Program-made: the position numbers and the translations under genes | DNA from: Fomitopsis serialis | Lineage: Eukaryota > Basidiomycota > Agaricomycetes > Polyporales > Fomitopsidaceae | Reading direction: 5' to 3' | DNA length: 64,000 nt | Assembly: GCF_022376445.1 (NCBI RefSeq) | Contig: NW_025955061.1 | Span: forward strand, 84,758-148,757 | Notes under the pieces: generated by a model | Seen by the model: only the letters and a program-made list of their open reading frames with translations | What the model was told of the DNA's origin: nothing | Databases searched by the model: none | Part shown: positions 44,755 to 54,824 of the stretch, piece by piece | How the letters are laid out: every line of letters begins with the position of its first letter | Position numbering within the stretch: position 1 is the first letter of the stretch

Positions 44755-46141
44755 TCAGTTCTCCGTCATCCGCGGATCCTCCGCTACCCTCGCCCACCCA
44801 CCGTCTCCTCCCGTGAACGCCCTCGCCAGCCCCGTCGCGCGCCGCGCACACGCCCTCGCCTCCTCATCCCGCCCCAGCGCGCAATACGCCCTGCACAACC
44901 AATGCAGGCCCACGGCCCACACCCCATCCTCGACACAGCCCTCCTCGTCGATCAGAGCCATCACGCTTTCGCACGCTGCGACGACCCGCTCGCCCGCACC
45001 CTCCCTCAACCACCCCGCGAACCGCGCGTCGTCGTACCCGAGCGAACGCTGTCGCGCAAGGAGCGCCCGGCGCGCGTCGCTCCGCGTGCGGGCGGCACCC
45101 GAGAGGGCGCACGCAGTACACGCACAGGTGAACGCGTAGGACGCGCGGAGGAGGTCGACGCGCGCTGCGCGGGGGAGGGTCAAGTCGGGGAGGTAGGAGA
45201 TCGTCAGTTCCTCGCCCGCGCGGACCGGCCGCCGGGCGCGGAGCTCGACCGAGAACGAGGGGAGGTCCCAGCGCGCGACGGCGTTCGGGGAGCAGCTGGG
45301 TACCGATGATCGTGCGGCCTGCCTGTCAGCCCGTCGCGAAGACACAGCGAGTGGCCGGAGACGCGCACCTGTGGTTCGCCCGGCAGGTCCGCTCGCACAC
45401 GACCGCGCAGTCGCCCGCGTGCCCAGGGAGGGAACCTATACCGAGGGCGTTCGTAGCCACGATGCCCCGTGCGCGCGAGAGCCGGGGGTCGCCGTGTGTT
45501 TTGCAGTTGCGGAGCGCGAGGAAGGCACGCCGCTCTCGCGCGGGCATCGCTTCCGCCGCGCGCTCGAGGATGTCATCCGCGCTCGTGCCGGGCGCGGAGC
45601 CCGCGGGGAGTGCGCGTAGGGTGAGGAGGAGCGGTCGTTCGCTCAGGATGAGGTCGCCTGGCTCCAGGGAGGAGGTAGCGAAGAGCCCTAGCTCCACTTC
45701 TGTGTTGATTTGTTCCGGTGCTGGTAGCGCAGGGACCGGGCGGATGTCGTAGAGGTGCGCATGACGTGGACGCGCCGGATCCCGTGGAAAGCCCGGTGAT
45801 GCGAGAATCTGGGGGGCTTGGCCGGAGAGGAGGATGCAGGTGGTAGTATGCTCGGCGTAAGCAAGATCTGAGGGAGGAAGAGGGAGATGGACAACGTGGA
45901 GGGTGATCTGCGTACCGAGTGTGAGCGCGGCGGCTATAAGTTCATGGTGTGGTATGGCCGGGATGTGAATCGCGGGGATGGGGACCCGAGCGACTTCTGC
46001 GGTGGCTCGAGGCTCGCGTGCCTCGCCGTGGACTCCGCGCTCAGTCTCCTTGTTCAGCGGCTTCGAGGCAGATGACACTGGCTGACGGCCAGACTTGCCC
46101 TCGTCGCTGAGAGACTTGTTTAGTAAAAAGCCTCGACGCAT
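44755..46141 (-). CDS. SET-domain protein (SMYD-like, no MYND finger)
   Basis: This is a putative lysine methyltransferase or related SET protein. The start at 46141 reads MRRGFLLNKSLSDEGK. The SET region begins VELGLFATSSLEPGDLIL. An intron splits the S-adenosylmethionine-binding motif NHSCSPNAVARW (AACCACAG joined to CTGCTCCCC), so the join is certain. It continues RAGEELTISYLPDLTL and the post-SET cysteines FTCACTAC. A helical C-terminal part (VGLHWLCRAYCALGRDEEA) resembles the TPR-like tail of SMYD proteins. The catalytic Tyr of TISY is present. Target unknown. Divergent with the GT15 gene. Confidence 0.85.
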
Positions 46142-46908
46142 GCTGATTACGAGGGTGCGGCAGCGACGGGGACGCGGTGGTAGCAGCGACGCCTACATTT
46201 CGACGAACAATAGAAGACAACTTGAAGCTTACCGCATTCCGGCTGTAACCGTGTGTTTGCTCCGTATGGTCTGGCACTGAGCGCGCACTCGTCAGCTCGA
46301 TAACCTGAGAGAGCTGAGAATGGTAAGATTGTCTCGTGCCCAGACAGTGTAAGAGGGAAGGAGGCCCGGTGTCTGTGAGTCGAAAATGCGATCGCAGACG
46401 TCAATTGTGCGTTGCCTAAGGCCATTGTAATCTTACCTTCGTCCACACGCGCAAGTAGTCTTGAATGACTTGCCACACGTCGCATTTGACGGTTGCACCG
46501 CTTTCAATATACCTAGAGGCGGATTTACTGCAGAGAAACCATCATTTCCTCCGCAGATCCGAGTCAGAGGTGCGGTGAAGTGGATGTTGTTTCACATACC
46601 TTCGCAGGCAAAGAAAGTCACGGTGGGCCATAGGGCATAATTTCCAGCCAAAAAAGGCTTCAAAGTCTTCTGACCGATGAGGCGCATCCCTCGACGGCTT
46701 TCCAAGATGTCTCGCGGGAAAATTATGGGGATTTTTTTCCACTTTCGAAGTATTTTCTGCCCGAGCAAATCACAATTTCCCTTGCGGCGTGTAACACCTG
46801 TTCCGAGAGCACGTACATATATGGCGCCCCCAGCGATCGAGCTGCTAGGATTGTTTGAACACGTCAACGGCCCTAGTATGTTGCTATTTAATAACAACGT
46901 GCCTTGCG

Positions 46909-46916
46909 TGACGTCA
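46909..46916. promoter_or_regulatory. CRE-type bZIP site TGACGTCA
   Basis: This is a perfect TGACGTCA palindrome, with a second half-like GACGTCA at about 46,943. bZIP factors of the ATF/CREB group bind this motif. It lies between the SET and GT15 genes. Confidence 0.4.
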
Positions 46917-47074
46917 CCGCTGCCATGTATGTCGACGCAAGCCGACGTCACCTTCCGCAAAAGGCAGCGCGCCTTCCGCTTTCGTCGTACGTGCCCGCCG
47001 CCGACGTGGGGGGCGAAAGTCAAAACCTGTCATTAATGCGTCACTCACCGCCTCGCTTTATGCGCCCCGCCGTG

Positions 47075-47082
47075 TATATAAG
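47075..47082 (+). promoter_or_regulatory. TATA box TATATAAG
   Basis: TATATAAG is followed by a CT-rich stretch typical of fungal transcription starts. It is 570 bases upstream of the GT15 ATG, implying a long leader, an undetected upstream exon, or another transcript. Confidence 0.4.
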
Positions 47083-47650
47083 AGCACCCCAGTCTCGACA
47101 CCCCCCTCCTCCTTGTCTTCTTACCACCACTGCGCCGTTGTTGCTCCGTCAAAGCAGACTGCGTGGGCGACGTCGGGCGCATGGCGCGTCTCGCTCGTGA
47201 CTGGATGTCTTGTCGCGGTGCTGGCTACTGCTATGTGGCGCCTCAGAACACAGAGAGTAAGGACTATCCCTCAAGGTTACGGTAAGAGTCCATTAACGTT
47301 CCAGCAGTTGCTTCTCGGGGCCGACGCGTCACGCCTGTGACCGAGCGCGTCGGGATGCCCAAAACGGCAATTGTGCTTGGCGTTCGAGACGGGCCAATGA
47401 CGCCGCCGATGATGCAATCACCTTGGGGATGGACCGCGTGCCGTGCGTCGGCGCCTCGATGCTGCGGGGCGCCGGGCTGCGTTCGCCTCTCGCCGAGCCT
47501 CGTCGTCTAAATGCCAACACAGCCCTCTTGCCCCGGACAGCATTCTGATCACGACGCCCGAGCACTGTCAAGGCTCTACGGGCACGACTTCTCTTCTTCG
47601 CTGGCTCCTCCTCCTGCTTGTGACGACCCCGGAGGAGACGTATTTGTGCG

Positions 47651-49187
47651 ATGGCGCAAATAAAGCTGACGCCGACGGCGCGCTACGTGTTGCTCGTCCT
47701 CTTCATTCTCGTCGGTGTTTTCATTTTTCCACGTTCGTGCATACTGAGCAGCACATCCACAGTTCGGCATCCACTCTATCCTCACCTTCACTCATGAACC
47801 GTATGGCCGCGCAACCTCCATCTCTTCCTTGACGGGCGGCTTCTCATGGTCAACCTCTGCGGCACCGCCGGCGATCCCGGATACATACTACGACTCCGAG
47901 CTCCCCCCAACCCCTGCACACAATTCGAGCATACGTGCAAACGCTACGATTCTGATGCTCGCGAGGAACAGCGACGCGGAGGGTGCAGTACGGAGCGTGC
48001 GTGAGTTGGAGGACAGGTTCAACCACAGGTATCAGTACCCATGGGTATTCCTGAATGAGGTCGAGTTTGACAGCGAGTTCAAACGGTGCGTTCCCCGACG
48101 GCTATGCTGCACGCAGCGGCTGACATTCGGTACGATCACGCAGACGAGTCTCGAACGTCATTTCGGGGCCTGTGTACTTCGGGACGATCCCCCGCGAGCA
48201 CTGGTACCAGCCTGCATGGATCGACGAGGACCGCGCAAGCGCAGCACGGCAAAAGATGGTCGACGACAACATCATCTATGGCGGTAGTTTGTCCTACAGG
48301 AACATGTGCCGCTTTAACTCCGGCTTCTTCTACCGCCATCCCCTCCTGCAGCAGTTCAAGTGGTACTGGCGCGTCGAGCCAGACGTGCACTTCAGATGCG
48401 ACGTCAGCTTTGATCCGTTCCGGTACATGGAAGACCACAACAAGGTGTACGCATTCACGATCACGATGTACGAGTACTTGGCGACTATCCCCACACTGTG
48501 GGCAACGGTCAAGGAGTTCGTGGGGCTGCACCCGGAGTACGTGAAAGAGAACAATGCCATGAACTACATGAGTGAGGATGGTGGGGCGACGTATAACCTT
48601 TGCCACTGTGCGTGCTTCTTACGTCTCGGTGCCGGGGAGAGTTACTGACAGATGCTGTATTATTGACACCTTCGCCCCCGCCCTGTCATACCACGCCACA
48701 TTTTTGTTCCTGGCCGATTGTGGTCCGAACATCTATGCGCGCTGTTCGGAATGTAGTCTGGTCCAACTTCGAGATCGCGAACATGGACTTCTGGCGCGGA
48801 GAGGCCTACTCGCAGTTCTTCGACTACCTCGACTCGAAGGGCGGGTTCTACTACGAGGTGCGCGTCACGCCTTTCTCCTCGGACCCCGCTGACCAAGTCC
48901 CGTAATCCTATCTTGTCCTCCGCTCTCCATTCAATGTGCCCCGATGACCATGCGGTCCCGTTCTGCAGCGCTGGGGCGACGCACCGGTGCACTCGATCGC
49001 GGCGGGGCTATTCGCGTCGAAGGACCAGATCCAGTTCTTCGACGACATCGGGTACGAGCACAATCCGTACATGCACTGCCCGCGGGGGCCCGGGGCATGG
49101 GAGCGTGGCCGGTGCGACTGCGACGTGAGCAGGAGCTTCGACTATGACGGGTACAGCTGCATGCGGCAGTGGGACCGGATCCAGTGA
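47651..49187 (+). CDS. GT15 alpha-1,2-mannosyltransferase (KRE2/MNT1 type)
   Basis: This is a Golgi type II membrane enzyme adding alpha-1,2-mannose to N- or O-linked glycans. MAQIKLTPTAR is followed by the anchor YVLLVLFILVGVFIF. The GT15 domain starts ANATILMLARNSD, RELEDRFNHRYQYPWVFLNE, then YFGTIPREHWYQPAWIDE, YRNMCRFNSGFFYRHPLL, WYWRVEPDVHFRCDVSFDPF, ENNAMNYMSEDGGATYNLCH, NFEIANMDFWRGEAYSQFF and GDAPVHSIAAGLF. The nucleophile-region Glu/Asp of VEPDVHF and the Met-Ser-Glu-Asp block are kept. Introns at 48,088-48,150, 48,608-48,760 and about 48,860-48,968 splice in phase. One frame shift lies near 47,793, between the stem (HPLYPHLHS) and EPYGRATSISS. The TGA is at 49185-49187. Confidence 0.88.
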
Positions 49188-49945
49188 GCCGTCATCCGGT
49201 GTGAAGGCGAAGAGGAAGTGAGGAAGGAGGGTGTATGATCTGATGAACTTGAGGATGAAGTGCGCATTTGTCGAACGTATAGCTGCTTGGTGCTGCTGCC
49301 ATGTCTTGGCGTAACTTATACTTTGCTTTCCTCTCCATGTTTCGTTTGCTTTGCATCGTCTCGCGGCGACGGTGAGACTGATACATACATACAAGCTTGC
49401 AACATGTACATATCATGCATGACATCCGGTTACGACGCAGAACCGTTTCCCGTAAGTTGCCCGGTTGAACGATGGTGTTCAGCCCCAGGCGAACGAATGA
49501 CAATTGATGGCGCGATTGCTTCAGGAATGTGAGCTCTGTTATGCTACATGATGCGAGTTGACGGAGTGAGTAGGTTTGAGACGGTGTTCAGACTGGCGTA
49601 CTAACTGGTGTTACTCAGGCCTGACTACGAGAAGGTAGATCTCAGTCTCGTATACCCTTCACATGGAGGTGCTTTCATTGATTCTGAAGCTAGGAAGGCG
49701 ACTCACGCGTCGCGTTGAACTGTAAGTATGTCGCCCCAGATTCTAGGCTGTGCCACGAGCGCGACGCGCGTCACGACCTCTCGCGGTGGACTTATCTGCC
49801 ATGTCACGCCCATGCTATGTTGACGGCGTTGGATTTTCAGGATGATATGTTGATAATATGGGTGAGCCTTTGGCATCGGCATATAGGCCTCCCCGGAAGC
49901 AAAGTAGGAACCCGACGGTGCCCGAACGACGCGCAATACAATTAC
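49170..49945 (+). repeat. Arm 1 of a long inverted repeat
   Basis: It contains the last codons of GT15 plus its 3' flank. The reverse complement of nearly all of this arm recurs at 51,908-52,675 with scattered substitutions and small gaps. The two arms flank family copy M. Confidence 0.8.
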
Positions 49946-50236
49946 TACGATGTTACTCGAAGATCAGTGGTTTGACACTTCGGTTGGTGATCTTTACAAG
50001 ACACAGATATCACTCGAAGTGTCGCCACCGATGGCGGTGAGACCCGTGCTTGCGCGTTGCGAGATTATTTATTCGTGGAGCTTATGCAAGTCATGAAAGT
50101 CGCCCGTGGATAGTGAGGTGTACATGGTATGATACCGACATTCTGAGAGTTGGTGATGTACACAACATAATAACAAATCTTTGCAGCGCGAACAGTACTC
50201 TATACCGCAGATCAGAACGACAAACGTAGGTGTTTT

Positions 50237-50983
50237 CTACCACTCCCATCGCCAGCGACTGGCAGAGAGGTACCATCCGGTCGGTAGCGTTGATCCCAGG
50301 ATATCACGCATCTTCTCGATCTCCTCTGCTCTGGGCAACGCATCCACCTTTCCCGGAATGAGATCGTGGTTTGTGTAGAAAGACACAACGTAACGATTTC
50401 CACCACTGCTGAGGTCGGACGCCGAGTTGAGACACAAAACCAATTTGGTATCATCTGTTTCGATACCGTCTATCTGCAGCTCCTCGGCCACGGCCTTCAT
50501 GACTGCGTAGAAAGTACGGCTGACGCTGTAGGCTCCGACGCCGCCTCCTGTAGACTCGTAGGAGGGTTCACCTCCCAGGTTGTGATTGCTACCATCCGAA
50601 TCTCCGTCGCCCGACGCCGCGGCGGAAGGGAGCGACTCGGATGGCTCTTCTTTCGGATAATAAAAGGACAGATTGTGTTCTTTGGCGTATTCATACACCA
50701 CTGCTGCCGTTGTGTCGAATCCGTAGTGCATTTTTGGTGGCAGCCAGCCTAGGTGTGCGTTAGGAATGAGGGTTCGCGGAAGCTTGTCCAATGGCAAGCT
50801 ATCCCTGACTTCGTCTAGGAGTTCTCTCTGTAGAATTTGGAATTCTGTCAATGTCATAATCCTACTTTAAGTGCATCTGGTCACATACCTTAGGGGTGTC
50901 ACGGCGTTGCAGCTGATAAGCGAAAGGCAGATCCTTGCGCGTTGTCCCGGGGCATCGATTGTTGGGTACTCGATGTTCTCCAT
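50237..50983 (-). CDS. Array family, copy M (Ser/Gly linker)
   Basis: The start at 50983 gives MENIEYPTIDAPG. Exon 2 (from about 50,870) reads ELLDEVRDSLPLDKLPRTLI, PKMHYGFDTTAAVVYEYA, LSFYYPKEEP, a Ser/Gly-rich linker, then VVSFYTNHDLIPGKVDALP, RAEEIEKMRDILGS and LPTGWYLSASRWRWEW. In exon 1 the paralogue N has CCCCC where M has CCCC; adding a C gives the family-like DLPFAYQLQ frame, but M as written is the version that joins exon 2 in phase, so the junction stays unresolved. A TATA box lies upstream. Confidence 0.65.
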
Positions 50984-51073
50984 CTTTAAGTTGCTGGAAG
51001 CTTCGCAAGACTGTTGGGTGTCGACGTGGCACTGGCTGCTGTATAGACTGTAGACGTCGGCCGCTCGTAGGGG

Positions 51074-51082
51074 TTTATATAT
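51074..51082 (-). promoter_or_regulatory. TATA box of copy M
   Basis: On the minus strand the sequence reads ATATATAAA, about 91 bases upstream of the copy M start. The duplicate promoter of copy N reads ATATTCAAA here. Confidence 0.5.
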
Positions 51083-51119
51083 GCTGCGTGGCCACGGCGC
51101 TTAGTTGTGAAGAGGAATT

Positions 51120-51907
51120 ATGGAAACCAAAAGGGAACAACCTCGTTATCTGTCACGGACGTGACAGATCGTGATTCCGATCTCCCATGTCGTGATCTGG
51201 CGCCTTCCTTATCGGGTATGCGGTCTTGCACGCATGAGGTGCAACGCAGGCGAGCCCTCTTTTCTTGCTCCTTCTGTACATATTCAATAAAAAATGACCA
51301 CTTCAGTTGTCTGGATATGCTGCTCGGGGCTAGGAGGGTTGTCAGCTCTGCCAGAAATGCGTTTTCGGCGAGTTCGAGATTAGGCGCCCGTGCGGATGTT
51401 CATGCAGGCACTTGCTTTCCAAGGCTCGCGCGCGGCATAAGATGTCTGTTGTGGTGCTCGCGCTGGTGTACGTGTAGGCTCGGGACTACATATGTTGTAG
51501 CTGAAGGTAAAGAGCCTTCGCCACGAGGCCTGCGTGACTTCCAGATCTCCATTTTGGTATCCACTGAATAAATTTGCTCTACTGACTTCGAGCCTTCAAG
51601 ACGTTCAACTAGTAACATCATAGTACACATGATGTAAGTACAAGGGAGTGCATGGGACAGTCTGCGATTGGCGATGTATAAGCCGTGGACAGGGTAGGTG
51701 AGAACCGTGAGGTCGGTGCGGGAAGGTGACAATGAAATATTCTGAATATGTACAGTGGGGCTTCCTACAACAACTCGGACGGTAAGCTGCATTAACTGCG
51801 AGGTGTTCGGCATAAAGTCCCACTGCGTTTTGATTCGAGATGAAGAAGTGGTGCGGGTGTAAAAGTGCGAGTGCCAAGAAAATCAAGATCAACCTCATAG
51901 TCCTAAT
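51120..51907. other. Single-copy spacer inside the duplicated region
   Basis: This lies between the promoter of copy M and inverted arm 2. No second copy was noticed in the window and no gene is supported. Confidence 0.5.
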
Positions 51908-52675
51908 TCACTGTATTACGTGTCGTGGGCACCGTCGGGTTCCTACTTTGCTTCCGGGGAGGCCTATATGCCGATGCCAAAGGCCTACCAATATTATCCT
52001 GAAAAACAACGCCGTCAACATGGCATGGGCGTGACATGGCAGATAAGTCCACCGCGAGAGGTCGTGACGCGCGTCGCGCTCGTGGCACAGCCTAGAATCT
52101 GGGGGCGACATACTTACAGTTCAACGCGACGCGTGAGTCGCCTTCCTAGCTTCAGAATCAATGAAAGCACCTCCATGTGAAGGGTATTACGAGACTGAGA
52201 TCTACCTTCTCGTAGTCAGGCCTGAGTAACACCAGTTAGTACGCCAGTCTGAACACCGTCTCAAACCTACTCACTCCGTCAACTCGCATCATGTAGCATA
52301 ACAGAGCTCATCTCTTGAAGCCATCGATGTGCCATCAATTGTCATTCGTTCGTCCTGGGGCTGAACACCATCGTTCAACCGAGCAACTTACGGGAAACGG
52401 TCCTGCGTCGTAACCAGATGTCATGCATGATATGTACATGTTGCAAGCTTGTATGTATGTATCAGTCTCACCGTCGCCGCGAGACGATGCAAAGCAAACG
52501 AAACATGGAGAGGAAAGCAAAGTATAAGTTACGCCAAGACATGGCAGCAGCACCAAGCAGCTATACGTTCGACAGATGCGCACTTCATCTTCAAGTTCGT
52601 CAGATCATACACCCTCCTTCCTCACTTCCTCTTCGCCTTCACACCAAATGACGGCTCACTGGATGCGGTCCCACT
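51908..52675 (-). repeat. Arm 2 of the long inverted repeat
   Basis: This is the reverse complement of 49,170-49,945. It ends exactly where a direct copy of GT15 coding sequence begins (ggtcccact joined to tgtcctacaggaacatgtg), so the junction fuses two GT15 positions in opposite orientation. Confidence 0.8.
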
Positions 52676-53345
52676 TGTCCTACAGGAACATGTGTCGCTT
52701 TAACTCCGGCTTCTTCTATCGCCATCCTCTCCTGCAGCAATTCAAGTGGTACTGGCGCGTCGAGCCAGACGTGCACTTCAGATGCGACGTCAGCTTTGAT
52801 CCGTTCCGGTACATGGAAGACCACAACAAGGTGTACGCATTCACGATCACGATGTACGAGTACTTGGCGACTATCCCCACACTGTGGGCAACGGTCAAGG
52901 AGTTCGTGGGGCTGCCAGACGTGAAAGAGAACAATGCCATGAACTACATGAGCGAGGATGGTGGGGCGACGTATAACCTGTGCCACTGTGCGTGCTTCTT
53001 ATGTCTCGGTGCCGGGGGAAGTTACTGACAGATGCTGTTCTTCCCGCATTGTATTGTTGGCATTCTCGCCCCCGCCCTGTCATGCCACGCCACATCCTTG
53101 TGCCTGGCCGAAATTGGATGGTCCGAACATCTACGTGTGCTGTTCGGATTGTAGTCTGGTCCAACTTCGAAATCGCGAACATGGACTTTTGGCACGGAGA
53201 GGCTTACTCGTAGTTCTTCGACTACCCCGACTCGAAGGGCGGGTTCTACTACGAGGTGCGTGTCACGCCTTTCTCCTCGGACCGCACTGACCAAGTCCCG
53301 TAATCCTCTCTCTTGTCCTCTGCTCTCCATCCAATGTGCCCCGGG
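52675..53345 (+). pseudogene. Duplicated 3' fragment of the GT15 gene
   Basis: It matches 48,290-48,946 in the same orientation: YRNMCRFNSGFFYRHPLL, VEPDVHFRCDVSFDPF, MNYMSEDGGATYNLCH, NFEIANMDFW. It lacks the anchor, the first half of the domain and the last exon. Compared with the source it has a 6-base deletion (GLPDVKENN), a TAG in the EAYSQFFDY block and a Leu-to-Pro change in DYLDS. No start is available, so it is not functional. Confidence 0.85.
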
Positions 53346-53490
53346 TGATCCTTACAAGACACAGGTATCAAGCACAGCAGACTTATGACTGGAAACGAGC
53401 GACGTTACGCTAGCTCTGAGATGCCATCCATTACATATCCTGTTCACTGTTCCGAAGATCAGAACGACAAACGTAGCTATTCAACTAGGA

Positions 53491-54211
53491 CTACTGCCAT
53501 CGCCAGCTACGGGCCTCGAGGTACCATCCGGTCGGTAGCGTTGATCGCAGGATATTACGCATCTTCTCGATCTCCTCTGTTCTGGGCAACGGGAAGATCT
53601 CATCCGAAAAGAGGTCGTAGTTTGTGTAGAGAGACGCAACGTAACGATTTCCCCTACCGCTGGGGTCGGACGCCGAGTTCAGACACGAGGCAATTTGGGC
53701 ATTCTCTATGAATCGCGCATCGCGCATCTGCGACTCATCGGCCACGGCCCGCATGACTGCGTAGAAAGTACGGCTGGGGCTGTAGGCTCCGACGCCGCCT
53801 CCTGTAGAATCGGAGGAGGGTTCAGCTCCGTCGCCCGACGCCGCGGCGGAAGGGAGCGAGTCGGATGGCTCTTCTTTCGGATAGTAAAAGGACAGATTGT
53901 GTGCTTTGGCGTATTCCTCCACCACTGCTTCCGTTGTGTCAAATCCGTAGTGCATGGTTGGTGGCCGCCAGCGTAATTGCGCGTTAGGAATGAGGGTTCG
54001 CGGAAGCTTGTCCAACGGCAAACTATGCCTGACTTCGTCTAGGAGTTCGTCCTGTAGATTTTGGAATCCCGTGAATGTCATAATCCTTCTTAAAGCGCAT
54101 CTGGTCACATACCTCCGTCATGCTAGGGGGGTGTCGCAGCTGATACGCGAAAGGCAGATCGTCGCGCGTTGTCCCGGGGGCATCGATTGTTGGGTACTCA
54201 ATGTTCTCCAT
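53491..54211 (-). CDS. Array family, copy N (duplicate of M)
   Basis: The start at 54211 gives MENIEYPTIDAPGTTRDDLP, then FAYQLRHPPSMTE. Exon 2 reads ELLDEVRHSLPLDKLPRTLI, PTMHYGFDTTEAVVEEYA, LSFYYPKEEP, a shortened Ser/Gly linker, YVASLYTNYDLFSDEIFPLP, TEEIEKMRNILRS and LPTGWYLEARSWRWQ. It differs from M by many substitutions and a linker deletion. The obvious donor and acceptor do not join the two exons in phase, and the TATA box is altered, so expression is doubtful. Confidence 0.55.
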
Positions 54212-54345
54212 CTTCAGTCGCTGAAAGCTCCGCAAGACTGTTGGGTGTCGACGTGGCACTCGCTGCTGTATAGACTATAAACGTCGGCCGCTGGGTTTGA
54301 ATATGCTGCGTGCGCCACAGCGCTTAGTTGTGTAGAAGAGTTGAC

Positions 54346-54824
54346 ATTGTCAAGAACACCCGAGTCACGGTTTGGCACAAAGCTCACTCCCACCCAAATG
54401 TTGTCTGTTCCGACCTACTGCAGCGAAATTTACCCGATCCTGAATGACATGGAAGGGATTTTGGTATTCAGTTCGAGGCGAGGTGGACTGCCATTAAAAA
54501 CTTGATGAGGGCTTCCGTCCCTTCACAACGTCGCCGAACACCCGCTGGATGACTAGAGCCTCTGGACCGACACATTGACTTTCGATGACCCCGTGAGCGA
54601 TGTGGCTATTGGCAGCGGTGTTGAAGACAGTGAATTAATGCGATGCATATCACATTCTTACTCGTAGAGTCGACCTACATAGACACCTACAGCGACATAA
54701 GTATATACTGTCTTCCATCGTCTGTTAAATGCATCATACGTGTGCTAGTTGTGCCGGGCCACAATATAAAGCGTACAGACCTTTGTTTCCTCGCCATGTT
54801 TTCATCAAAGGACATGAGATAAAA
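54346..54824. other. Intergenic, nothing recognised
   Basis: This spacer lies between the end of the duplicated unit and the 3' end of the bromodomain gene. No gene is supported. Confidence 0.5.

Larger units (their letters stand above)
46142..47650. other. Divergent promoter region of SET and GT15 genes
   Basis: This 1.5 kb region holds a CRE palindrome at 46909 and a TATA box at 47075. Open frames within it (for example 46,677-47,036 and 47,113-47,340) have no family features. A long 5' untranslated region for the GT15 gene is possible. Confidence 0.5.

Noticed and set aside
52639..53028. Second functional mannosyltransferase
   Set aside because: It lacks the membrane anchor, half the domain and the last exon, and has a stop; it is a partial duplicate.
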